Below, in pieces: positions 1 through 4,082 of a stretch of DNA of 64,000 bases; the first letter of the stretch is position 1; each line of letters opens with the position of its first letter. Location: NCBI GenBank assembly GCA_030648295.1, contig JAUSID010000177.1:1-64000 (forward strand). Reading direction: 5' to 3'. Below the pieces are notes generated by a model. The model did not search any database, had not been told where the DNA came from, and saw only the letters and a program-made list of their open reading frames with translations. This DNA comes from Opitutaceae bacterium (lineage in GTDB: Bacteria; Verrucomicrobiota; Verrucomicrobiia; Opitutales; Opitutaceae). Both the position numbers and the translations under genes were made by a program.

Positions 1-59
1 GCGCGTTGAACGGCCGAAGCTCTTCGGGGCAAGGCCCTGAAGACAGAAAGGACAACGAC

Positions 60-155
60 ATGATCGCTGTTGCCCTCGTGATCGCCTGGTTCGCCGTGGT
101 CGGTCTCGTGCTCATCGCACGAGGTGACTACCGCCAACGCCGGTCGATCCGCTAA
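60..155 (+). CDS. 31-residue single-span membrane peptide
   Basis: A short reading frame starts at ATG 60 behind a good ribosome binding site (AGAAAGGA, 45-52, 7 nt spacing). Residues 2-20 are almost entirely hydrophobic (a single membrane span) and the tail is strongly basic (RQRRSIR at the end), so the peptide should sit in the inner membrane with its C-terminus inside. A hairpin terminator follows 14 nt after the stop. No family is recognised. It resembles small phage or plasmid membrane peptides (holin-like, toxin-like or regulatory), but nothing in the sequence decides between these. Confidence 0.55.
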   Translation: MIAVALVIAWFAVVGLVLIARGDYRQRRSIR

Positions 156-169
156 TGACAGAAAACAAC

Positions 170-199
170 ACCGGCCCGGAGCGCGAACTCCGGGCCGGT
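170..199 (+). terminator. Hairpin between membrane peptide and tRNA array
   Basis: A perfect 11-bp GC-rich stem (170-180 with 189-199) and 8-nt loop are followed by the weak T-run TTCAATTT. It lies just before the first tRNA, so it either ends the upstream transcript or is a processing hairpin at the head of the array transcript. Confidence 0.65.
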
Positions 200-212
200 T
201 CAATTTCCACAT

Positions 213-289
213 CAGGGTGTGGTGCCAAATAGTCGGCGACTCCCCTCGGAAGGGAGATCATACAGGTGCAAGTCCTGTCACCCTGACCA
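213..289 (+). tRNA. tRNA-Pro(CGG), G55 type
   Basis: Acceptor 213-219 pairs fully with 279-285; C1:G72 as usual for Pro. Anticodon stem CTCCC/GGGAG with loop CTCGGAA (anticodon 247-249). T loop TGCAAGT has G55 in place of U55. The D loop carries A231-G232 where G18-G19 is expected. CCA encoded. Confidence 0.88.
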
Positions 290-295
290 ATTTTT

Positions 296-370
296 TGCGG
301 TGTCGTCTAACCAGTAGGACAGCGGACTTTGAATCCGTGAATGGAGGTGCGACTCCTCCTGCCGCAGCCA
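296..370 (+). tRNA. tRNA-Gln(TTG), G55 type
   Basis: Acceptor 296-302/360-366, U1:A72 as in other Gln tRNAs. D stem GTCT/GGAC, D loop AACCAGTA (A18 G19). Anticodon 329-331. T loop TGCGACT with G55. CCA encoded (368-370). Confidence 0.9.
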
Positions 371-376
371 TTTTTC

Positions 377-451
377 GGGTCGCAAGCTTTAACAGTGAAG
401 CCGCCGGCTCTTACCCGGCAGAACTCGGAGCATTACCGAGGCGTCCCACCA
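377..451 (+). tRNA. tRNA-Lys(CTT), G55 type, swapped 54/58
   Basis: Acceptor 377-383/441-447 with one T:T mismatch at 4:69. Anticodon stem GCCGG/CCGGC, anticodon 410-412. T loop AGCATTA: A54 and T58 replace the usual T54/A58, with G55 kept. D loop TAACAGTG holds A18 G19; position 8 is A and position 14 is T, the reverse of the usual U8/A14. CCA encoded. Confidence 0.82.
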
Positions 452-455
452 TTTT

Positions 456-531
456 GGCTCGATGGCGCAGCAGTCAGCGCAGCTCCCTCATAAGGAGAAG
501 GCCGCGGGTGCGAATCCCGCTCGAGCCCCCA
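456..531 (+). tRNA. tRNA-Met(CAT), elongator-like, G55 type
   Basis: Perfect acceptor GGCTCGA/TCGAGCC, so no C1:A72 mismatch, and no G-C run in the lower anticodon stem: not an initiator. D loop AGCAGTCA (A18 G19), T loop TGCGAAT (G55). Anticodon 489-491. An Ile2 role (CAT with lysidine) cannot be excluded. CCA encoded. Confidence 0.85.
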
Positions 532-538
532 TTTTTTT

Positions 539-625
539 CGAAGCGTGGCAGAGCAGCAATTGCGACGCGCTGTAAACGCGTTGTCCCTCCGGGCTACGAA
601 GGTGCGAGTCCTTCCGCTTCGACCA
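539..625 (+). tRNA. tRNA-Tyr(GTA), G55 type
   Basis: Acceptor CGAAGCG pairs fully. Anticodon 572-574, stem ACGCG/CGCGT. Long variable arm with a CCC/GGG stem (582-597), as bacterial Tyr requires. T loop TGCGAGT (G55); D loop AGCAGCAA (A18 G19). CCA 623-625. Confidence 0.9.
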
Positions 626-629
626 CTTT

Positions 630-704
630 GCATCCAACCCGTAGAAAGCGACGGACTGTCTTGGTAAGACAGAGAGCAGGGCGCACGTCCCTGTGGATGC
701 TCCA
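630..704 (+). tRNA. tRNA-Thr(GGT), G55 type, C54/C58
   Basis: Acceptor GCATCCA/TGGATGC perfect. Anticodon stem CTGTC/GACAG, anticodon 663-665. T loop CGCACGT: C54, G55, C58. D loop AGAAAGCG (A18 G19, G21), position 8 is A. Discriminator T, CCA encoded. Confidence 0.85.
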
Positions 705-712
705 GTTTTTTT

Positions 713-798
713 GCGGATGTGGCGAAACAGTATACGCGCCGGAGCGAGAATCCGGTGAGCGCAAGCTCGTGAGGGTGCGACTCCCTCTGTCCGCACCA
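713..798 (+). tRNA. tRNA-Leu(GAG), G55 type, C33
   Basis: Class II tRNA: acceptor GCGGATG closes with two G:T pairs at the end, variable stem GAGC/GCTC. Anticodon stem CCGGA/TCCGG is perfect and fixes loop GCGAGAA, so the base before the anticodon is C33, not the near-invariant U33. T loop TGCGACT (G55); D loop AAACAGTATA. CCA encoded. Confidence 0.85.
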
Positions 799-804
799 AT
801 TCAT

Positions 805-893
805 CGCGGCGTGGTGAAATTAGGAAACACGGCGGCCTCAAACCCCGCTGGGCGTGATTGCCCGTGCCGGTGCGACTCCGGCCGCCGCGACCA
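805..893 (+). tRNA. tRNA-Leu(CAA), G55 type
   Basis: Acceptor CGCGGCG perfect. Variable stem GGGC/GCCC. Anticodon 839-841; the innermost anticodon-stem pair is C:C. T loop TGCGACT (G55). D loop contains TTAGG, i.e. A18 G19. CCA 891-893. Confidence 0.83.
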
Positions 894-898
894 ATCAT

Positions 899-987
899 GC
901 GGCTGTGCGTGAAACAGTAGACCGGGCGGTCTTAAAAACCGCTGCGCCTTTTGGCGCGTGGGCGTGCAACTCGCCTCGGCCGCACCA
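899..987 (+). tRNA. tRNA-Leu(TAA), G55 type
   Basis: Acceptor GCGGCTG paired throughout (one T:G). Anticodon stem GCGGT/ACCGC, anticodon 933-935. Variable stem GCGCC/GGCGC with a TTTT loop. T loop TGCAACT (G55); D loop AAACAGTAGA. CCA encoded. Confidence 0.88.
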
Positions 988-994
988 ATTTTTT

Positions 995-1079
995 CGGCGA
1001 GTGGTGGAGTGTATACACACGAGTCTCAGAAACTCGTGGGCGGAAGCCCGTGCAGGTGCAAATCCTGTCTCGCCGACCA
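995..1079 (+). tRNA. tRNA-Leu(CAG), G55 type
   Basis: Acceptor CGGCGAG perfect; anticodon stem CGAGT/ACTCG, anticodon 1027-1029; variable stem GGGC/GCCC. T loop TGCAAAT (G55). The D loop GAGTGTATA is short on its 5' side; A1008-G1009 is the only AG and its assignment to 18-19 is uncertain. CCA encoded. Confidence 0.86.
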
Positions 1080-1086
1080 ATTTCAG

Positions 1087-1163
1087 CGCCTTGTCCTCTA
1101 ACGAGCACAGGAGACCCGCCTCTCAAGCGGGCAATACGGGTGCGAGTCCCGTCGAGGCGACCA
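1087..1163 (+). tRNA. tRNA-Glu(CTC), G55 type
   Basis: Acceptor CGCCTTG paired throughout (one T:G). Anticodon stem CCCGC/GCGGG, anticodon 1122-1124. T loop TGCGAGT (G55); D loop AACGAGCACA (A18 G19). CCA 1161-1163. Confidence 0.88.
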
Positions 1164-1167
1164 ATTT

Positions 1168-1259
1168 CGCCGTGTAGTTCAAAGTGAACCGTCCGCCTTA
1201 TAAACGGTATCGCGCTAGATGAGCGCCAGGCCCGGGAGCGTTACCCGGCGCGGCGACCA
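1168..1259 (+). tRNA. Class II-shaped tRNA, probable anticodon TAT (Ile-like)
   Basis: Acceptor CGCCGTG/CGCGGCG, D stem GTTC/GAAC with a very short loop AAAGT, and T arm CCGGG/CCCGG with loop AGCGTTA (A54, G55, T58) are all clear. The anticodon stem is weak (three pairs CCG/CGG flanked by mismatches); the best 7-base loop CTTATAA gives anticodon TAT (1199-1201). A long variable stem GCGCT/AGCGC follows, which normal Ile tRNAs lack. Isotype is therefore uncertain. CCA encoded. Confidence 0.6.
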
Positions 1260-1261
1260 AT

Positions 1262-1337
1262 GCCCGTCAGACGTAGCGAGCGACGTGCCGACCTTGTAAG
1301 TCGGACAAGGCCGGTGCGACTCCGGCGGCGGGCTCCA
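1262..1337 (+). tRNA. tRNA-Thr(TGT), G55 type
   Basis: Acceptor GCCCGTC paired throughout (one T:G). Anticodon stem CCGAC/GTCGG, anticodon 1295-1297. T loop TGCGACT (G55); D loop AGCGAGCG (A18 G19), position 8 is A. Discriminator T; CCA encoded. Only 2 nt after the previous tRNA. Confidence 0.88.
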
Positions 1338-1342
1338 TTTTC

Positions 1343-1417
1343 CCCTTCATCGTCCAAGAGACAGGACGCGAGTCCGCGAAGCTCGAGATCGAGGTGCAAG
1401 TCCTCGTGAAGGGACCA
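1343..1417 (+). tRNA. tRNA-Arg(GCG), G55 type, C33
   Basis: Acceptor CCCTTCA/TGAAGGG perfect. Anticodon stem CGAGT/GCTCG with loop CCGCGAA: anticodon GCG, C33 instead of U33. Bacteria normally read CGN with Arg(ACG) deaminated to inosine by TadA; this one needs no deamination. T loop TGCAAGT (G55); D loop AAGAGACA. CCA encoded. Confidence 0.83.
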
Positions 1418-1424
1418 TTTTTTT

Positions 1425-1499
1425 CCTCGCGTGGTGAAATTACAATCATGCGGCGCTTCGAACGCCGTGTTGTGGGTGGGAGTCCCGCCGCGAGGTCCA
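1425..1499 (+). tRNA. tRNA-Arg(TCG), G55 with C19/G56 swap
   Basis: Acceptor CCTCGCG perfect; anticodon stem CGGCG/CGCCG, anticodon 1458-1460. T loop TGGGAGT carries G55 and G56, while the D loop AATTACAA carries A18 and C19: the universal G19:C56 pair is inverted to C19:G56. CCA encoded, discriminator T. Confidence 0.87.
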
Positions 1500-1572
1500 C
1501 TCCCCGTGGCCGAGAAGCTCAGGCCTCCGCCTTCTAAGCGGATCGACGCAGGTGCAAATCCTGCCGGGGGGA
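1500..1572 (+). tRNA. tRNA-Arg(TCT), G55 type, no encoded CCA
   Basis: Starts on the base after the CCA of the previous tRNA (zero spacer). Acceptor 1500-1506/1565-1571 is fully paired with one T:G. Anticodon stem TCCGC/GCGGA, anticodon 1533-1535. T loop TGCAAAT (G55). The only tRNA of the array without an encoded CCA (discriminator A followed by CTTTT), so CCA must be added. Confidence 0.78.
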
Positions 1573-1578
1573 CTTTTC

Positions 1579-1668
1579 GGAGGCGAAACCGGCCGAGGCG
1601 CCGGCACCCGTTTGAAGCGGATTGGGCGGCCGCGCGCCGCTGGGGAGCATGACCTCTCGCCTCCGCCA
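1579..1668 (+). tRNA. tRNA-Ser(TGA), G55 type, swapped 54/58
   Basis: Acceptor GGAGGCG/CGCCTCC perfect, discriminator G as in Ser. Variable stem GCGGC/GCCGC. Anticodon 1613-1615; one C:A mismatch in the anticodon stem. T loop AGCATGA (A54, G55, T58). D stem CCGG/CCGG, loop CCGAGGCG (A18 G19). CCA encoded. Confidence 0.8.
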
Positions 1669-1675
1669 TTTTTTC

Positions 1676-1761
1676 GGAGAGTAAAACCGCGAAGTGCGGT
1701 GATCGGTTGGAAGCCGTTTCGGGCCGCGAGGCCTGTGGGGCAGGACCACTGCTCTCCGCCA
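1676..1761 (+). tRNA. tRNA-Ser(GGA), G55 type, G54/G58
   Basis: Acceptor GGAGAGT/GCTCTCC. Anticodon 1709-1711, three inner pairs CGG/CCG then a T:T mismatch. Variable stem GGCC/GGCC. T loop GGCAGGA (G54, G55, G58). Five-base D loop GAAGT contains A18 G19. Discriminator G; CCA encoded. Confidence 0.8.
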
Positions 1762-1765
1762 CTTT

Positions 1766-1855
1766 GGAGAGTGAACCCGCCGAGGTGCGGGCGCTGTTTC
1801 GAAAACAGATGGATCGGCACTGCCGGTTGAGGCGCAAATCCTCCGCTCTCCGCCA
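1766..1855 (+). tRNA. tRNA-Ser(CGA), G55 type
   Basis: Same acceptor as Ser(GGA). Loop TTCGAAA gives anticodon 1800-1802. T loop CGCAAAT (C54, G55). D loop CGAGGT holds A18 G19. Discriminator G; CCA encoded. Confidence 0.8.
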
Positions 1856-1860
1856 ATTTT

Positions 1861-1934
1861 CCTCGTGTAGCTCAAAAGCAGAGCAATCGGCTGATAACCG
1901 ATCGACCCCGGAGCGTTACCGTGCGCGAGGACCA
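1861..1934 (+). tRNA. tRNA-Ile(GAT), G55 type, swapped 54/58
   Basis: Acceptor CCTCGTG paired throughout; anticodon stem ATCGG/CCGAT, anticodon 1893-1895. T loop AGCGTTA (A54, G55, T58) on a stem with one C:T mismatch. D stem GCTC/GAGC, loop AAAAGCA (A18 G19). CCA encoded. Confidence 0.85.
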
Positions 1935-1941
1935 ATTTCAC

Positions 1942-2029
1942 GGAGGGCTAATTCCGAGAGTCGGGAGCCGCGGTGCTAACGCGTGCGGCGATTTGTTTCG
2001 CTGAGGGGCAGGACCTCAGCCCTCCGCCA
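1942..2029 (+). tRNA. tRNA-Ser(GCT), G55 type, G54/G58
   Basis: Acceptor GGAGGGC/GCCCTCC perfect, discriminator G. Anticodon 1975-1977 in stem CGCG/CGCG. Long variable arm (1984-2001). T stem TGAGG/CCTCA, loop GGCAGGA, the same as Ser(GGA). D loop AGAGT holds A18 G19. CCA encoded. Confidence 0.82.
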
Positions 2030-2030
2030 T

Positions 2031-2104
2031 TGCCGGGTCGTCTAACAGCAGGACAGCGGTCTCTGAAACCGTGGGTGCATGTGCGACTCATGCCCCGGCA
2101 GCCA
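2031..2104 (+). tRNA. tRNA-Gln(CTG), G55 type
   Basis: Acceptor TGCCGGG perfect with U1:A72. Anticodon stem GCGGT/ACCGT, anticodon 2063-2065. T stem GCATG/CATGC, loop TGCGACT (G55). D loop AACAGCA (A18 G19). CCA encoded; one base after the previous tRNA. Confidence 0.9.
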
Positions 2105-2140
2105 TTCGACGCGCTTCGCTTGCTCATGGCCTGCCGGCCG

Positions 2141-2162
2141 GCCCTGAGCCTGCCGAAGGGCC
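2141..2162. repeat. Palindromic repeat inside the array spacer
   Basis: A 22-bp imperfect palindrome of the type CCCTGAGCNTGYCGAAGGG sits in the only long spacer of the array (2105-2169). Related sequence, in the other orientation, occurs at 2349-2371 and again near 31191-31229, so it is dispersed in this genome. Confidence 0.6.
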
Positions 2163-2169
2163 ATTTCAT

Positions 2170-2244
2170 TCTCTGCAAGCATTGGTAGCGATGCAGCGGT
2201 TTCGTAAACCGCAGAGGCCGGCGCACGCCCGGCGCGGAGATCCA
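2170..2244 (+). tRNA. tRNA-Thr(CGT), G55 type, C54/C58
   Basis: Acceptor TCTCTGC/GCGGAGA (one T:G). Anticodon stem GCGGT/ACCGC, anticodon 2203-2205. T loop CGCACGC (C54, G55, C58), close to Thr(GGT). D stem GCAT/ATGC, loop TGGTAGCG; A8 with T14, again the reverse of U8/A14. CCA encoded. Last tRNA of the array. Confidence 0.87.
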
Positions 2245-2329
2245 TTTCTTTTCGCAAAGAAGAACACACACCGACGTGGGGCGGGCTGTGCCCGGCGTGA
2301 GCTGTTTCGTTTTCAAACCAACTCTTCTC

Positions 2330-2995
2330 ATGAACACCGATGTTCTCACCCATTCGACGGGCTCAGGGTCCATTCTGGACAAGCCCATCGTCCTCTCGCT
2401 CAACCGCGCGTGGCAGGTCATTGGCCATCGCACCGTCAAGCAGGCGCTCATTGCGCTCAATGGCGGTGCGGCCGGCCTGCCGCCGGCGCTCGGCGTGGAC
2501 ATCGCTTACCCGAAGGTCGAGGACGGCTCCTGGAACTTTGACCGCCCGCTCTACTTGAACCCACTCGCGTGGGACGAGTGGGTGAAGCTCCCGGTGCGTG
2601 ACTTCGACTTCTCGATCTCGACGCCGAAGCTCCACATCCGCGTGCCGACCGTAATCGTCTCGACGCAGTTCGACCGCATGCCGCTGCGCATTCCGCGCGT
2701 CACACGTTCGGCGATCTTCGACCGTGACCGGGGCGTCTGCCAATACACCGGCGAATTCGTCGGCAAGAATGGCGGCAACCTGGACCATGTCGTGCCGCGC
2801 GATCGCGGTGGCCGTGATTCGTTCGAGAACCTCGTTTGGTCGAAGAAGGAAATCAATTCCCTCAAGGCCAACCGCCTCCCGCACGAAGCCGGCCTGCGTC
2901 TGATGCGGAAACCGAAGGCGCCCAAACCGCTTCCGGTTTCCGCGACCGTGCGCGACGTCCGCCACCCCGACTGGCGGCACTTCCTGCATCTCTGA
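2330..2995 (+). CDS. HNH endonuclease of the tRNA-array type
   Basis: 221 residues from ATG 2330; no strong ribosome binding site is visible, and an in-frame upstream extension to 2276 lacks support. The N-terminal half (residues 19-110) is a family-specific region starting IVLSLNRAWQVIG. The HNH fold lies at about 130-185: C137 in CQYTG, D152-H153 in LDHVVPR, N167 in ENLVW, N176 and N181 at the end. The catalytic His and Asn residues are present, but the usual zinc knuckle (two CxxC pairs) is reduced to one Cys. HNH proteins like this are known next to tRNA clusters in phages and plasmids, where they are thought to be homing or nicking enzymes. Residues 7-14 are encoded by a copy of the palindromic repeat (2349-2371). 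Position right after the array suggests co-transcription; the target is unknown. Confidence 0.88.
   Translation: MNTDVLTHSTGSGSILDKPIVLSLNRAWQVIGHRTVKQALIALNGGAAGLPPALGVDIAYPKVEDGSWNFDRPLYLNPLAWDEWVKLPVRDFDFSISTPKLHIRVPTVIVSTQFDRMPLRIPRVTRSAIFDRDRGVCQYTGEFVGKNGGNLDHVVPRDRGGRDSFENLVWSKKEINSLKANRLPHEAGLRLMRKPKAPKPLPVSATVRDVRHPDWRHFLHL
2349..2371. repeat. Palindromic repeat copy within the HNH start
   Basis: Copy of the TCGACGGGCTCAGGG-type repeat, in opposite orientation to the copy at 2141-2162. It encodes the low-complexity residues near the N-terminus of the HNH protein. Confidence 0.5.
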
Positions 2996-3000
2996 TCCAC

Positions 3001-3030
3001 AGCAGCGCGGCGCCAACGCGCCGCGCTGCT
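3001..3030 (+). terminator. Hairpin between HNH gene and sigma factor
   Basis: Perfect 12-bp stem (3001-3012 with 3019-3030) around a 6-nt loop, 5 nt after the HNH stop. No T-run follows, so it may be a stabilising or processing hairpin, or a terminator without a U tract. Confidence 0.6.
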
Positions 3031-3092
3031 CACCGGAGCCGCCACTTCCTCCCATCTCTCCATGCAATTTCAACCGGGCTTTCCCGCCCACC

Positions 3093-3821
3093 ATGACTAT
3101 CTCCGTCCAACACACACCTTCCGTCTCGCTCGCCGACACGCTCAGTGTCGTCGACGCGGTGCTCGGCGCTCTCGACCGCCGGCTGCCGGCCCACGTTTCG
3201 CGTGATGATCTTGCGAGCGCCGGCAAGCTCGCCCTGGTCGAGGCGCTCCTCCGCTTCGACGGTCCGCCTGAGCAGGCTCGCGCGTATTGCTACGTGCGCG
3301 TCCGCGGCGCCGTCCTCGACGAACTTCGCCGGCTCGACCCGCTCTCGCGGCACACTCGCACGCAGGTCACGCTGATCCGTCGGGCGGCCGAGGCGCTCGA
3401 GCGGGAGCTCGGTCGCGCACCTCTCGCCAGCGAGATCACCGCGCTGACCGGCCTGTCGCCCGCTACCGTCTCGCAACTCGAGCAGCTCGCGACTGCCGCC
3501 CAAGCGTGCTCGGTTGACGAAACTGACGCCAACGGCGAGCGGCTCTACGCACTGGTCGATAGCAATGCCGCGTGCCCGGCGCGTTCCGCCGAGACCGTAG
3601 ACACCTACGCTTCGCTCCACATCGCGCTCGATCAGCTCCCGCCAAATCACGCGCGTGTGCTCCGCCGCTACTATCTGGAAGACGCGACGCTCGACGACAT
3701 CGCTAACGAACTCGGCATCTCGAAAGAGCGCGTCCGCCAAATCCGCGAGGCCGCCGAGAAGAAGCTTCGTGAGGAGTTCGTTGTCCTCGCCCTGTGGCAG
3801 AGCGTCCTCTCCGCCCGTTGA
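3093..3821 (+). CDS. FliA/WhiG-like RNA polymerase sigma factor
   Basis: 242 residues. Sigma region 2 spans about 35-90 (YCYVRVRGAVLDELRRLD, the FliA/SigB-like core-binding and -10 recognition helices), region 3 follows at about 95-140 (SEITALTGLSPATVSQLE), and region 4 lies at about 168-230 with the helix-turn-helix LDDIANELGISKERVRQIRE for -35 recognition. Length and order match the flagellar/sporulation sigma-28 group, but no flagellar gene is nearby. It is in the same orientation as the tRNA array and HNH gene and belongs to the island, so it probably directs RNA polymerase to element promoters, possibly including the array. That role is inference. A chromosomal-type sigma is less likely from the context. 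Confidence 0.88.
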   Translation: MTISVQHTPSVSLADTLSVVDAVLGALDRRLPAHVSRDDLASAGKLALVEALLRFDGPPEQARAYCYVRVRGAVLDELRRLDPLSRHTRTQVTLIRRAAEALERELGRAPLASEITALTGLSPATVSQLEQLATAAQACSVDETDANGERLYALVDSNAACPARSAETVDTYASLHIALDQLPPNHARVLRRYYLEDATLDDIANELGISKERVRQIREAAEKKLREEFVVLALWQSVLSAR

Positions 3822-3847
3822 ACCCCTCACCCGATCTCATCCCTCAA

Positions 3848-3949
3848 TCATCCACTCTCATGCCAGTGAAAACTCCGCTCTTCGGCCGCATCCGTCGGCC
3901 ACTTCGTCTCACGTCTGTTTTCATTCATTCTCATGAACTCTTCCGTCAT
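3848..3949 (-). CDS. Possible 33-residue ORF, convergent with sigma gene
   Basis: Starts at ATG 3949 inside the end of the 53-residue frame below and stops 26 nt from the sigma gene stop. Charged peptide (TEEFMRMNENRRETKW) with no recognised family. A strong AAGGAGGTG lies about 15 nt upstream but is inside the preceding frame. Could be spurious. Confidence 0.2.
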   Translation of the reverse strand: MTEEFMRMNENRRETKWPTDAAEERSFHWHESG

Positions 3950-4082
3950 CACTTCCCATCTCCACACCTCCTTCCGCAAGATTGGCGCGTTCGTGCAGGC
4001 GCGCGACCGATGACGTGTAGGCGTCCTTTGCCGTTTCCCTCTGCTCCAAAGCAACCGCATAAGCCTCCAGCCACGAAGCCAT
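3921..4082 (-). CDS. Small Ala/Glu-rich helical protein
   Basis: 53 residues from ATG 4082, reading towards the sigma gene. The first 35 residues (from ASWLEAYAVALEQRETAK on) form a plausible charged amphipathic helix. The frame has plausible codon use, unlike the + strand frames across it, one of which (3933-4013, 26 residues) overlaps it antisense. It starts directly at the presumed island edge, 37 nt from the decapitated TonB gene. No family recognised; it may be the last gene of the island or a remnant. Confidence 0.35.
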   Translation of the reverse strand: MASWLEAYAVALEQRETAKDAYTSSVARLHERANLAEGGVEMGSDDGRVHENE

